A stretch of DNA of 37,901 nt, taken from positions 1 to 37,901 of IMG/VR virus record IMGVR_UViG_3300044625_000798. One strand, written 5' to 3'. The first letter of the stretch is position 1. Every line of letters begins with the position of its first letter. The DNA comes from a virus. Below, piece by piece: positions 1 to 6,463 of this stretch. The position numbers and the translations under genes were made by a program. Under the pieces are notes generated by a model that saw only the letters and a list, made by a program, of their open reading frames with translations, made no database searches and was not told where the DNA came from.

Positions 1-1
1 C

Positions 2-70
2 ACGACTTGGTCCCGCGTCACGGACCAGAACGAGCAGATGGCCGCATACGACGAGTGGCTCGCCCACTGA
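2..70 (+). CDS. C-terminal fragment of a plus-strand protein (cut by window edge)
   Basis: An open frame enters from the left edge and ends with TGA at 68-70. Its last 22 residues end in DEWLAH and have a natural, mixed-charge composition. It would converge on the glycosyltransferase gene ending at 104. Only the tail is visible, so neither family nor function can be assigned. It may be another phage gene or flanking DNA. The fragment is so short that chance is a real alternative. Confidence 0.3.
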   Translation, partial: TTWSRVTDQNEQMAAYDEWLAH

Positions 71-103
71 AGCCTCAGCGTGGCGATGTCGATGCGTGAG
101 GTG

Positions 104-1018
104 TCACCCGCCACGCTTCACCTCGTCGGGAATCCAGAACGACACACACCGCATCGACGGATTCAGAGCCATGCGTGTGCCGCCAGGCCCGTGGTAGTAG
201 TCGCCGTCCTCTTGGCTCGCCGCCGCTTGGATGCTGCGATGGAAGGTCACGTGCTCGCAGTCGGAACCGTCGTACCGACCTTGCAGAAACCGCAGCCCGT
301 CGTAGATCGCAAGCTGCCCGAAGGCCGAGTTGACCTCGACCGGCGGCGAGCCGACCGGAGGATGCCAGTGGTGGAACCACTGCTGATCCCGCTGCCGCCA
401 GTGATTCCAACGGCAGGCGAAAGCGTCGTAATGCACGGCCATCGGCTTCGGCGTGATGGGCGGACCCCACTCGCCCCACGAGTAGGACGCCAGCCCGTAG
501 AGGGTGCTATCCCACGTCATGTGAGCCACGCTCGTAGCCACGCCGTCAACGCTCCAGCCGCCCCACGGATCGGTGTCAAACACGATCACGTAGTCGGGCG
601 TCCTGCCGTGCCGAACGAACGTCTGGCACGCGGTGCGGTACTCGGCGAGGGCGTGCGTCCGAACCGGCTCGGTCGTGTAGTTGAGGTGCGGCCGGCCGTT
701 GATGTTCAGCGACACATGCCGCTGCCGGCCGTCGCTCCACTCCGCGAGCACGGCCTTCGTGTCATCAGTGGAGTCGTTCTCGTAGATGAAGCACGACCAC
801 TCGCGAAACATCGCGCCGGTCTGCTCGACAATCTCCAGTGTGCGAGGCAACCACGGCATGGCGTTGCGGCAGATCGCAACGAGCGAGACCGTGCGATCCT
901 TCGCAAACTCCCTTCCCGCACGCACCGCCTCCGCGTAGTCCTCCGCGAACTCCGGGTCAGGCGGGAGCAGCACGTCAGGATGGTGCCGCTCGATCTCGTC
1001 AAGCGTGATGGTTGCCAT
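104..1018 (-). CDS. Glycosyltransferase (CAP59/mannosyltransferase-like)
   Basis: A 304-residue protein. Near residue 45 it has VSLVAICRNAMPWLPRTLE, the usual N-terminal strand of a family-2-type glycosyltransferase. This is followed by FIYENDSTDDT, a signature shared with CAP59-like mannosyltransferases. A DxD-type metal/nucleotide-sugar site (FDTDPWGG) lies near residue 147. There is no signal peptide or membrane segment, so it should act in the cytoplasm on a sugar nucleotide. It is the last gene of the leftward small-gene cluster, 21 bases after a ribbon-helix-helix-like gene, with no strong ribosome binding site. Together with the genes at 2642-3963 and 33089-33826 it implies that the phage modifies a glycan (host surface, virion protein or DNA). 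The acceptor is unknown. Confidence 0.7.
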   Translation of the reverse strand: MATITLDEIERHHPDVLLPPDPEFAEDYAEAVRAGREFAKDRTVSLVAICRNAMPWLPRTLEIVEQTGAMFREWSCFIYENDSTDDTKAVLAEWSDGRQRHVSLNINGRPHLNYTTEPVRTHALAEYRTACQTFVRHGRTPDYVIVFDTDPWGGWSVDGVATSVAHMTWDSTLYGLASYSWGEWGPPITPKPMAVHYDAFACRWNHWRQRDQQWFHHWHPPVGSPPVEVNSAFGQLAIYDGLRFLQGRYDGSDCEHVTFHRSIQAAASQEDGDYYHGPGGTRMALNPSMRCVSFWIPDEVKRGG

Positions 1019-1039
1019 GCCCGCAGCATGGCGACGGCG

Positions 1040-1255
1040 TCAAGTTCGCCGACGCTTCCATCGTGCCGCCGCTCCGGCTTCGGCCTGCTCGCCGATAGCC
1101 GGGTTGCCCTCTGGCATGTGCGGCACATCGACCCGCAACATCTTCGCCAGTGCCGCCCGAATGGCTTGGCTCGGCGTGGCTCCATGCTTCTCGCACCACT
1201 CTGCCAGCGGCTTCGCCAGCGGGCCGACAACGAACGTGATGCGGGGCGGGATCAT
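1040..1255 (-). CDS. Small ribbon-helix-helix-like protein
   Basis: A 71-residue protein. It starts with a beta-strand-like segment (PRITFVV), followed by two predicted helices around LAEWCEKHGATPSQAIRAAL. This is the strand-helix-helix pattern of CopG/Arc-type DNA-binding proteins. The C-terminus is basic (ARWKRRRT). The start codon overlaps the stop of the preceding gene as ATGA, so translation is probably coupled. By family analogy it could be a small repressor or a nucleoid-type DNA binder. The sequence alone does not identify a target, and a non-DNA-binding helical protein is possible. Confidence 0.55.
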   Translation of the reverse strand: MIPPRITFVVGPLAKPLAEWCEKHGATPSQAIRAALAKMLRVDVPHMPEGNPAIGEQAEAGAAARWKRRRT

Positions 1256-1479
1256 GGGTCGATGACTACCTCTGACTTGGTTTCAATCCACACCCTCGCG
1301 CCGCAGGACAGCGGCTTGCACGGGGAGTAGACCACCGTGCTCGGGCCGAGGATTTGCACGGAGTGGGCATAGGTATTGCCGCCGCCCGCCTTGACCGTCA
1401 ATACCGGCTCCTGCTCGCCCGTCTTGGCGTTGCGGCGAATGACGTGCTGATTGACGTGGATTCGCGTGATGCGTGGCAT
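1252..1479 (-). CDS. Small phage protein of unknown function
   Basis: A 75-residue protein beginning MPRITRIHVNQHVIR. It is rich in beta-strand-like segments (QEPVLTVKAGG, STVVYSP, ARVWIETKSEVV) and lacks membrane or signal sequences. A GAGG motif lies five bases before the ATG. It is followed in overlap by the ribbon-helix-helix-like gene. The style is that of conserved orphan proteins in the early cassettes of temperate phages, but no domain is recognised and no function is proposed. Confidence 0.6.
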   Translation of the reverse strand: MPRITRIHVNQHVIRRNAKTGEQEPVLTVKAGGGNTYAHSVQILGPSTVVYSPCKPLSCGARVWIETKSEVVIDP

Positions 1480-1490
1480 GGTGGCCTCTG

Positions 1491-1748
1491 CTAATCAGTG
1501 ATGTCTGCTAAAGCCCAAAGTTTCCCAAGCGTGCGATTTCTAGTCTCACCTTCTCGGCACGTCACCTTGCCGCTCTTGGCAAGACGCCGCATGGCGGATT
1601 CGACGATAGCCGGGTCTAGCCTTGTGCAGCCGGTGATATGAAATCGCCTCATCGGCCCCCCAGCCAAAAGCGCGACGATTTGGTCGCACGCACTGCTGAC
1701 CTGCTCTGCCTTGTCGCACCTTTGTTGCCAAGTCCTTAGAAGTCTCAT
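1491..1748 (-). CDS. Small winged-helix-like protein
   Basis: An 85-residue protein. An N-terminal helix (RTWQQRCDKAEQVSSACDQI) is followed by MRRFHITGCTRLDPAIVESAMRRL and a basic turn (AKSGKVTCREG). This looks like a winged-helix module with a recognition helix and wing. An AGAGGG ribosome binding site precedes the ATG. The leader between this gene and the one ending at 1782 shares a linker sequence with the next gap upstream (see findings). A transcription regulator is possible. No specific family is recognised. Confidence 0.5.
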   Translation of the reverse strand: MRLLRTWQQRCDKAEQVSSACDQIVALLAGGPMRRFHITGCTRLDPAIVESAMRRLAKSGKVTCREGETRNRTLGKLWALADITD

Positions 1749-1781
1749 GGCCGTTTCCCTCTCGTGTTGGTGTGTAGGCGG

Positions 1782-2045
1782 TCAGGATGCTGCGTTGCGA
1801 ACAATCTCGGCGCAGAGCCGGTGATAGGCGGCTCCAGACAAGCCACGCCCGCCGTGAACGTATTGCCCCATTTCATGCCGCATCGTGCCTGAATCGCTTG
1901 CCTGCCAATTGTCGATACAGTCTTCGATGGCAGCATGAACTGACCACCCCCAGTGTCGATGCAGCTTGAGCTTGATGCTAGCCATTAGCACAAGCTCTTG
2001 GCGTGCGGTCTTGCCTGTCCAAAGTTTTGCGGTTGCGGTCTTCAT
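1782..2045 (-). CDS. Small protein of unknown function
   Basis: An 87-residue protein starting MKTATAKLWTGKTARQELVL, with no membrane or signal segment. It contains a tryptophan-rich patch (HRHWGWSVHAAIEDCIDNW) and a glycine-rich C-terminal half. The ATG overlaps the stop of the preceding gene as ATGA, with a GAGGG motif about seven bases before it. No family is recognised. Coupling to its small neighbours suggests co-expression from the promoter near 2511. Confidence 0.55.
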   Translation of the reverse strand: MKTATAKLWTGKTARQELVLMASIKLKLHRHWGWSVHAAIEDCIDNWQASDSGTMRHEMGQYVHGGRGLSGAAYHRLCAEIVRNAAS

Positions 2046-2239
2046 CGCGCTGCCCTCGCACTGCGGTCGTCTTCGCAAATCTTCTTAGCCTTGTCGTATG
2101 TCTCCGCGCACCCGAGGAAAGTCCGGTGGCCGGAATGATTGACTGCAAACACCTCGTAACTGGTCTCGCTGACATATCGCCCTGCGGCGTCGGCGACTTT
2201 TTGCCTGTGCGTTTTTACTTGGTACTTCATAGCGTTCAT
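2042..2239 (-). CDS. Small basic protein of unknown function
   Basis: A 65-residue protein from the ATG at 2239, which has AAAGGGAG six bases upstream. An ATG six bases earlier is too close to that site. The sequence has strand-like stretches (MKYQVKTHRQKVADAAGRYV, SYEVFAVNHSGHRTFLG) and a short charged C-terminal helix. The stop overlaps the start of the next gene. No known domain is visible. A fold related to small DNA-mimic or DNA-binding phage proteins is possible but not supported. Confidence 0.55.
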   Translation of the reverse strand: MNAMKYQVKTHRQKVADAAGRYVSETSYEVFAVNHSGHRTFLGCAETYDKAKKICEDDRSARAAR

Positions 2240-2270
2240 CGTCATCTCCCTTTCGTGGTGGTGTGGTTGG

Positions 2271-2468
2271 TCAGTTGCTGCCCGCCTCTTCGATCTCCCT
2301 CGCGAGCCGCTTCTTGGCTCGGTCGCACGCCTGCTGTGCAGCGACCTTCTCTTCCAACCGGTTAAGCGTGTAGCCCTTGGCGAGATTTGCCTCGGCCTTC
2401 ATCAGCCGCAGGCCAGCAAGCCGGAAGTCCTCGGTGGCCTGCTCAACAAAAGTCTTTGTCGCGTTCAT
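2271..2468 (-). CDS. Small helical protein, first gene after the 2511 promoter
   Basis: A 65-residue, almost entirely helical, charged protein (MNATKTFVEQATEDFRLAG onward) with heptad-like spacing that suggests a coiled coil or helical hairpin. The chosen ATG at 2468 has an AAAGGG site seven bases upstream. A second in-frame ATG at 2504 coincides with the expected transcription start of the promoter at 2511-2538 and would give a leaderless product 12 residues longer. Function is unknown. Its position makes it the lead gene of the small-gene operon running left to 104. Confidence 0.6.
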   Translation of the reverse strand: MNATKTFVEQATEDFRLAGLRLMKAEANLAKGYTLNRLEEKVAAQQACDRAKKRLAREIEEAGSN

Positions 2469-2510
2469 CGTGGTCCCTTTCGCGTTGGTGTCGTTTCCGT
2501 TCATGCCCCA

Positions 2511-2538
2511 ATTATACCTTCTATCGGATGAAAGGCAA
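2511..2538 (-). promoter_or_regulatory. Sigma-70-type promoter for the leftmost operon
   Basis: On the minus strand there is a perfect TATAAT at 2516-2511, sixteen bases after TTGCCT at 2538-2533. An A/T tract just upstream (2551-2560 region) resembles an UP element. The predicted start point falls on the ATG at 2504. Further upstream lie CGGGAAAAAC and GTTTTCGG motifs that recur at the other control regions. Confidence 0.75.
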
Positions 2539-2641
2539 CCCCTGGGTAAATTATTTTTTTGACCCCCGTAATCCACGGGAAAAACGAGGGTTTTCGGCCG
2601 ACCGGGCCTCGGCTGGCCGGGGGCCGAGGTGGTCGCCAGCG
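2539..2641. other. Intergenic control region upstream of the 2511 promoter
   Basis: No gene is seen here. The stretch holds an A/T-rich block, CGGGAAAAAC at about 2576, GTTTTCGG at 2590-2597, and a GC-rich end next to the stop of the glycosyltransferase at 2642. The layout (A/T tract next to the promoter, GAAAAC-type motifs beyond it) matches the regions at 15681-15734 and 18249-18300. Confidence 0.5.
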
Positions 2642-3268
2642 TCAAGCCTGCGGCCACTCGTGATGCACGAGCCGCCCCGTCACTGCCATCGTCGTGAGTT
2701 CGGGATAGGCATACGTGCCAACCACACTCAACTCGCCGTCGCCGCGCCCCGTGCCTTTGTGGTTGTGCCACGTGCGAATCGACAGCGCCGGGTTGACCAC
2801 GGCATAGCCTGCCTTCATCGCCTCGCCGGCGATCGCTTGGTCGCAGCCGATGTAGCCCAGCGGGATGCGGTCGCCGATCCCGACAAGCTCGCCCCCAATA
2901 AACGCCCATACGTCTTGTGAGCCGCTGTAGAACCGCTCGTCGCGGTAGTGCCCAATCATGCGAGGCGTCGCGGGCGACTCCCACCGGGTCAGCGTGACGA
3001 GCCGCTTCGGTTCTGCGACTGCCCCTTCGAGCAGCCGGGCCGTTTGGTCGAACTCAATGTCGGCGTTCGCCAGCACGCAGACCTGGCCAGCGAACTTGTC
3101 CGCACACAGCCGGAACACATGCCCGTATCGCAGCCGCACGTTGCTATTAAAACTCAGCGGCACGATGCGCTCGAAGATGCCACGCTCCGTGTTCGCCTTG
3201 AGCGTGCCGTCGAGTTCGGCTATTCGCTCTGGGTCGCTCGGAACGTAATGCTCGATCAGCAGGATCAC
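2642..3268 (-). CDS. Glycosyltransferase-like protein
   Basis: A 208-residue protein starting with GTG in a GTGA overlap with the preceding glycosyltransferase. A GGAG motif lies eight bases upstream. A central VCVLANADIEFD segment (about residues 66-77) matches the acidic, DxD-like metal/nucleotide-sugar site of GT-A-type transferases that follow a variable donor-binding half. LGYIGCDQAI and YAVVNPALSIRTWHNH resemble the acceptor-side region of such enzymes. There is no membrane segment. It is the last gene of the methyltransferase-GT-GT operon and probably acts on the same glycan. The exact family and substrate are unknown. Confidence 0.65.
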   Translation of the reverse strand: MILLIEHYVPSDPERIAELDGTLKANTERGIFERIVPLSFNSNVRLRYGHVFRLCADKFAGQVCVLANADIEFDQTARLLEGAVAEPKRLVTLTRWESPATPRMIGHYRDERFYSGSQDVWAFIGGELVGIGDRIPLGYIGCDQAIAGEAMKAGYAVVNPALSIRTWHNHKGTGRGDGELSVVGTYAYPELTTMAVTGRLVHHEWPQA

Positions 3269-3963
3269 AGTCGCGGCTCCACTTCCACGAAGTCGCGTAC
3301 GATCTCGCCGCCCAGGTCATCGGCCGTGACCGGAACGTGGTGATACTTCGCGTGCCACTCTGGCCCCGAGACGTGCGTGCCCTTATCGGCTCCTATGTTC
3401 TGGATGCGGCTGACGGTCGGGAACGCCTCCCACCGCGTTCCGCGGATCACGTTGTTGACGATGATGTCCCAGCTCGTGCCGTCCTTGCTCGTCCATCGTG
3501 GAGCCATCTCGACCCAGCGATCGACCCACGTTCCCCAGCCCCACGGCGTGAACCAGCGTCGCGTGCCGCACTCGGCAGGACGTCCGTTGCTCGCCTGCTG
3601 GTAGCCCGAGATCGTGAACACGTTCGGATCGTGGCGGTACTTGTCGCGTGCCCACGAGAACCAGAGCAAGGCATCGCGAGTCGGTACGGTATCGTCCTCG
3701 AAGTGCAGATGGAACTCCGAGCTCATGAACTCAAACCCGTACCGCAGCGAGGTGTAGATCGCGTCGTTGCAGCCGGCGTGCTCGGTGAGCACGACCGACT
3801 CGTAGCCGTACTTCGCGGCAATCGCCTGGCTCGCCTCCGTCTCGTCGCACGGATCGAGCAGCACCGCGACGCGGCAACTTGAGACTCCGACGCAACGCGA
3901 GACTGCCTGACAGGTCTGGTCAAGGTACTCCGGCCGGTTGTAGCCGCTGATGGTGATGTTCAT
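3265..3963 (-). CDS. Glycosyltransferase (GT2/GNT-I-like motif layout)
   Basis: A 232-residue protein from the ATG at 3963, which overlaps the methyltransferase stop as ATGA. The N-terminus (MNITISGYNRPEYLDQTCQA) is a classic family-2-type start. FHLHFEDDTVPTRDAL carries an EDD acidic metal site. FTPWGWGTWVDRW and FPTVSRIQNIGADKG follow in the order seen in GNT-I-type transferases. The protein is cytoplasmic. The tight overlaps on both sides make it part of a translationally coupled operon with the methyltransferase and the gene at 2642, consistent with stepwise building or capping of one glycan. Longer upstream frames lack a ribosome binding site. Confidence 0.75.
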   Translation of the reverse strand: MNITISGYNRPEYLDQTCQAVSRCVGVSSCRVAVLLDPCDETEASQAIAAKYGYESVVLTEHAGCNDAIYTSLRYGFEFMSSEFHLHFEDDTVPTRDALLWFSWARDKYRHDPNVFTISGYQQASNGRPAECGTRRWFTPWGWGTWVDRWVEMAPRWTSKDGTSWDIIVNNVIRGTRWEAFPTVSRIQNIGADKGTHVSGPEWHAKYHHVPVTADDLGGEIVRDFVEVEPRL

Positions 3964-4541
3964 GCCTTCTCGCACCACGCCACGAGCAGCCCGTTCCAGT
4001 AGCCTTCGGCGTCGTTCATCCGGTTGCTCAGGTATGCGTTGCGGCTCACGACGTTCATTCTGCCGCCGAGCGCCAGCATTCCGGCGTCGCACCCGCGATG
4101 TACCTTCTCCCATGAATAGTCGTCGACGATGTAGACGAACGCATCGGCAAGGTGCGGCCACGCAATGGCAAGCTCGCGGGCGTGATGCTCTTCTTCGTGC
4201 GGCCCGTCGTAGAGGTACACCGTGAACTTCGTGCCACCGAACGTGTCGGCAGGCAGCGGAGCAAACCAGTCGCGGTCGTGAATCGTCGCCGGCAAGCCGA
4301 ACCGCTCGCACGTCGCCTGTAGCTCCGCTCGCGTGTCGCCGAACTCGCTGTGATTGTCGATCATGTGGATGCACTCCACGTCGTTGCCGTGGCACATCGC
4401 CACGGCGGTCGAGCCCTTGTAGGAGCCGACTTCAAGGATGCGCGCCTGCGGCACCGTGGCGACGGAATCGTTCAGCAGCCGCCGGTTGGCTGATGAGGAG
4501 AAGCCGGGAAGGGCGAGGGCGTCGAGCCAGGATGGCATCAT
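3960..4541 (-). CDS. Class I SAM-dependent methyltransferase
   Basis: A 193-residue protein. ILEVGSYKGSTAVAMC (about residues 35-50) is motif I of the Rossmann methyltransferase fold. IHMIDNH supplies the acidic residue at the end of strand 2. LYDGPHEEEHHARELAIAWPHL, about residue 109 onward, resembles the Methyltransf_24 family, often found with sugar or rhamnosyl O-methylation. Two adjacent ATG codons (4541, 4538) follow GGGAG; the first is used here. It heads an operon with two glycosyltransferases, so a sugar or capping methylation is the most economical guess. DNA methylation motifs (NPPY, DPPY) are absent. Confidence 0.75.
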   Translation of the reverse strand: MMPSWLDALALPGFSSSANRRLLNDSVATVPQARILEVGSYKGSTAVAMCHGNDVECIHMIDNHSEFGDTRAELQATCERFGLPATIHDRDWFAPLPADTFGGTKFTVYLYDGPHEEEHHARELAIAWPHLADAFVYIVDDYSWEKVHRGCDAGMLALGGRMNVVSRNAYLSNRMNDAEGYWNGLLVAWCEKA

Positions 4542-4559
4542 GCTTCTCCCGAAAGGAAA

Positions 4560-4593
4560 GCCCGGCCGGCAGCAGCGCAGCCACCGGCCGGGC
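4560..4593. terminator. GC-rich hairpin between 4608 and 4541
   Basis: A perfect 10-base inverted repeat, GCCCGGCCGG paired with CCGGCCGGGC, has a 14-base loop. It sits in the gap between the small secreted-protein gene and the methyltransferase. There is no T-tract, so it may attenuate transcription or stabilise a processed end. It does not look like a full intrinsic terminator. Confidence 0.45.
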
Positions 4594-4607
4594 AACCACC
4601 ACGCGCG

Positions 4608-4910
4608 TCACTCGTAGCGAATGCAGGCGAACCACTGCCGCCGAGACGGCGAGTACGCCACGCCCCGCTCGACGATCCGATAGCGTCCGTAGAAACAACA
4701 GTTCCGCATCGCCGCGTCGGGCGTCGGCCCGGTGCCGATCCCCTCACGGACGCCGCCGTTGCGGCCACAGTGCCGCAGGATTCCCGTGCGGGCCATCTCC
4801 TCGGCGTCCTGCTGGGCCGACGAGAACACGACGCGGCGGGCGTAGACGTTCGTGTCGGCACGAGCGGCGACGCTGACGATGCACAGAACGAGAGCAAGCA
4901 AGAGACGCAT
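4608..4910 (-). CDS. Small exported cysteine-containing protein
   Basis: A 100-residue protein with a clear signal peptide: MR, then LLLALVLCIVSVA, then an ARA-type cleavage site before DTNVY. The mature part of about 81 residues has four cysteines (LRHCGRN, RNCCFYG, FACIRYE) that could form disulfides outside the cytoplasm. A perfect AAGGAGG lies seven bases before the ATG, so it should be strongly expressed. The function is unknown. Possible roles include superinfection exclusion or another envelope function, as for some exported phage proteins, but that is inference only. No catalytic motif is visible. Confidence 0.7.
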   Translation of the reverse strand: MRLLLALVLCIVSVAARADTNVYARRVVFSSAQQDAEEMARTGILRHCGRNGGVREGIGTGPTPDAAMRNCCFYGRYRIVERGVAYSPSRRQWFACIRYE

Positions 4911-4936
4911 GGCAACCCTCCTTGGTGAGAAACGAA

Positions 4937-5113
4937 CTACCGTCGGAACGCGGACTCAGGATACGTCGGCGGGGTCCAGCCTTTGACGAGCTTCCCCTTG
5001 AGCGACAGGTCTCTGATTCGCTGCCTCACCCACGGCGAGCTCCGCAGCGAAGCCATCGACAGCCACTCATCGGCAACACTTGGGGCCTTCGGCTCTCGGC
5101 CGCGAGGCTTCAT
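4937..5113 (-). CDS. 58-residue basic protein
   Basis: A short frame starting MKPRGREPKAPSVADEWLSM and ending SAFRR. A GGAAGGAG site lies seven bases before the ATG, which strongly supports the start. It overlaps the 3' end of the 51-residue membrane-protein gene by 47 bases in another frame. The protein is basic with a predicted central helix (SPWVRQRIRDLSLKGKLVKG). No family is recognised. It is well supported as a translated frame by its ribosome binding site and its place in a run of overlapping genes. Confidence 0.55.
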   Translation of the reverse strand: MKPRGREPKAPSVADEWLSMASLRSSPWVRQRIRDLSLKGKLVKGWTPPTYPESAFRR

Positions 5114-5222
5114 GATTCGGCTCCTTCCGTCTCAATGAGGCACCGACAAGAATCCCAACGCCGAAGGTCATCGCGTGGATGATCACTCCGACCGAGATGC
5201 AGCACAGTTGCTCGATGTTCAT
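5067..5222 (-). CDS. 51-residue single-pass membrane protein
   Basis: The protein begins MNIEQLCC and has one hydrophobic segment (ISVGVIIHAMTFGVGILVGA), followed by a basic stretch SLRRKEPNHE. This suggests N-out/C-in insertion in the inner membrane. Its ATG overlaps the stop of the 83-residue gene as ATGA, and its own 3' end overlaps the 58-residue gene. Small single-helix phage proteins can be holins, holin-like or exclusion proteins. Here there is no endolysin next to it, so a lysis role is only one possibility. Confidence 0.55.
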   Translation of the reverse strand: MNIEQLCCISVGVIIHAMTFGVGILVGASLRRKEPNHEASRPRAEGPKCCR

Positions 5223-5470
5223 GGCGTCACCTTTGCTCCGTTGCCTTGCTCGTCCGTCACCTCGACCGCCGTGATGTTGTTCAGAACGTTCGCCAGCTTT
5301 TCGGCGAGAATCAGCGGCTCGTCTTCCTCGTCCGCAATCGTCGTAGCACAGAGAGCAAGCTCGTCGGCAAGCTCCTCGCAGTGCTCACACGGGCCTCCGT
5401 CCCCGTCGATCCACAGGCGAATCCGCAGTGGCCCAACGACCACGCTCCGCGTCAGTTCGTAGACACGCAT
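5219..5470 (-). CDS. 83-residue acidic protein
   Basis: The ATG at 5470 follows AAGGAGG with a six-base gap. The N-terminal half is strand-rich (MRVYELTRSVVVGPLRIRLW). It is followed by CEHCEELADELALC, a cysteine-containing acidic helix, and a second helix around LILAEKLANVLNN. Its first 86 bases lie inside the end of the VRR-NUC gene in another frame, and the ribosome binding site is built from nuclease codons. A CxxC pair hints at metal binding, but no family is recognised. Confidence 0.65.
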   Translation of the reverse strand: MRVYELTRSVVVGPLRIRLWIDGDGGPCEHCEELADELALCATTIADEEDEPLILAEKLANVLNNITAVEVTDEQGNGAKVTP

Positions 5471-5729
5471 CGGCTTCCTCCTTGCTGGTGACGACGTGGC
5501 AGACCGCACCGCCTTGCGTCTCGATCTCGTTCATGCGACGGGCTTGAATCGCGGTGGCCTTCTTGCCGGGCTGCTTCACTTCCAGAAACACCGCCCGCCC
5601 GTCCTTGAGGCAGAGCAGGTCTGGTACGCCAGCCAACTGGTACGGGCCGCCATGAATCTTCATGACCCACCAGCCGCGTTGCTTGGCTAGCCGAACTATC
5701 GAAGCGACGATGCTGGATTCGCGTGGCAT
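5385..5729 (-). CDS. VRR-NUC domain nuclease
   Basis: A 114-residue protein from the ATG at 5729 (AAGG eight bases upstream). It carries the compact VRR-NUC signature: an N-terminal E in MPRESSI, GVPDLLCL (PD at 36-37), VFLEVKQPGKK (E50, K52) and IQARRMNEI (Q62). These form the PD-(D/E)XK metal site. Stand-alone phage VRR-NUC proteins are thought to act on branched DNA, as Holliday-junction-type nucleases or in packaging and replication. The last roughly 25 residues are unlike the family and are encoded over the start of the next gene, so they may be a non-essential tail. It overlaps the GP88-like gene by 34 bases. Confidence 0.85.
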   Translation of the reverse strand: MPRESSIVASIVRLAKQRGWWVMKIHGGPYQLAGVPDLLCLKDGRAVFLEVKQPGKKATAIQARRMNEIETQGGAVCHVVTSKEEADACLRTDAERGRWATADSPVDRRGRRPV

Positions 5730-6442
5730 TCCTTTGCCCTTGCTACCGCGTCGCCGTTGAAGCAGCGACGGCACGATTCGCATACCCGAACAATCGACTC
5801 GTTCAGATTAAGGGGGCAATCCTGAGCGATAGGGGCCGATCCGTCAAGGTCATATTTGTTCCGAAACACGACCGGTGCTATCGCTGCTGGCGGCACCTCG
5901 CCGTCGTCGCACTGGTACGACCAGAACCACTGCAAGCCATCCGGCACGATGCTGCGAAACTCCTCCAGCCTTGCCCATGATGCCCGGTCTATGGAGAAGT
6001 GAACGTAGACGTTTGGGCGCGGCCGGATCGTCGCGGCGATCTCAGGCTTTCGCGTGACGACCCACTGCGGCACCGTTGGTCGCATGAACGCAACGGAGTC
6101 GATGCACGCGGGCGTCTCGGCCACGAGGTCACCGCCGCCGCACCACCGAATGAACGTGAGCCGCAGCCGCTCGGAATATCGTGCGATTCGTGCAGCCATC
6201 CTGCCGGGGTCGGCCCGCAGGGAGTTCAGGAGCCGGTGCTGCTTGGCGAGGCTCGCCGACCACGTTGACGGGCCGCAGGCGAAATAGCACGTCTCGGCGC
6301 ACACCGTCGTGGGGCGGCACGTCCCGATGATCGGGAAGTTCAGCGACCAGCCCGTGACCTTGTTGGTCGAGAACGGGTTCTCGTCGGGACCGAGAAGGTC
6401 GCCGTGACCCTGCGGCTTGCTTGCCAGCGTGGCGACGCTCAT
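5696..6442 (-). CDS. GP88-like phage protein with cysteine clusters
   Basis: A 248-residue protein. SLNFPIIGTCRPTTVCAETC (about residues 33-52) is the TC-x-C-x-C signature of the mycobacteriophage gene-88 family. It is followed by the RLLNSLRADPGRMAARIA and FIRWCGGGDL regions typical of that family. A second cluster near the C-terminus (CPLN, VCESCRRCF) could bind metal or an Fe-S cluster. The biochemical role of the family is not established. Position between helicase-linked and nuclease genes suggests a nucleic-acid transaction. There is no strong ribosome binding site before the ATG at 6442. Confidence 0.7.
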   Translation of the reverse strand: MSVATLASKPQGHGDLLGPDENPFSTNKVTGWSLNFPIIGTCRPTTVCAETCYFACGPSTWSASLAKQHRLLNSLRADPGRMAARIARYSERLRLTFIRWCGGGDLVAETPACIDSVAFMRPTVPQWVVTRKPEIAATIRPRPNVYVHFSIDRASWARLEEFRSIVPDGLQWFWSYQCDDGEVPPAAIAPVVFRNKYDLDGSAPIAQDCPLNLNESIVRVCESCRRCFNGDAVARAKECHANPASSLR

Positions 6443-6463
6443 GCCGCCAGCGGAGCAGCCGTG

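Noticed and set aside
80-1330. 416-residue plus-strand frame at the left end
   Set aside because: It lies opposite a glycosyltransferase and two small genes with good overlaps. Arg/His/Val-rich shadow composition.
3265-4395. Extended 376-residue version of the glycosyltransferase
   Set aside because: The extra N-terminal part is Arg-rich and lies over the methyltransferase. The internal ATG at 3963 has the ATGA overlap and a proper glycosyltransferase start.
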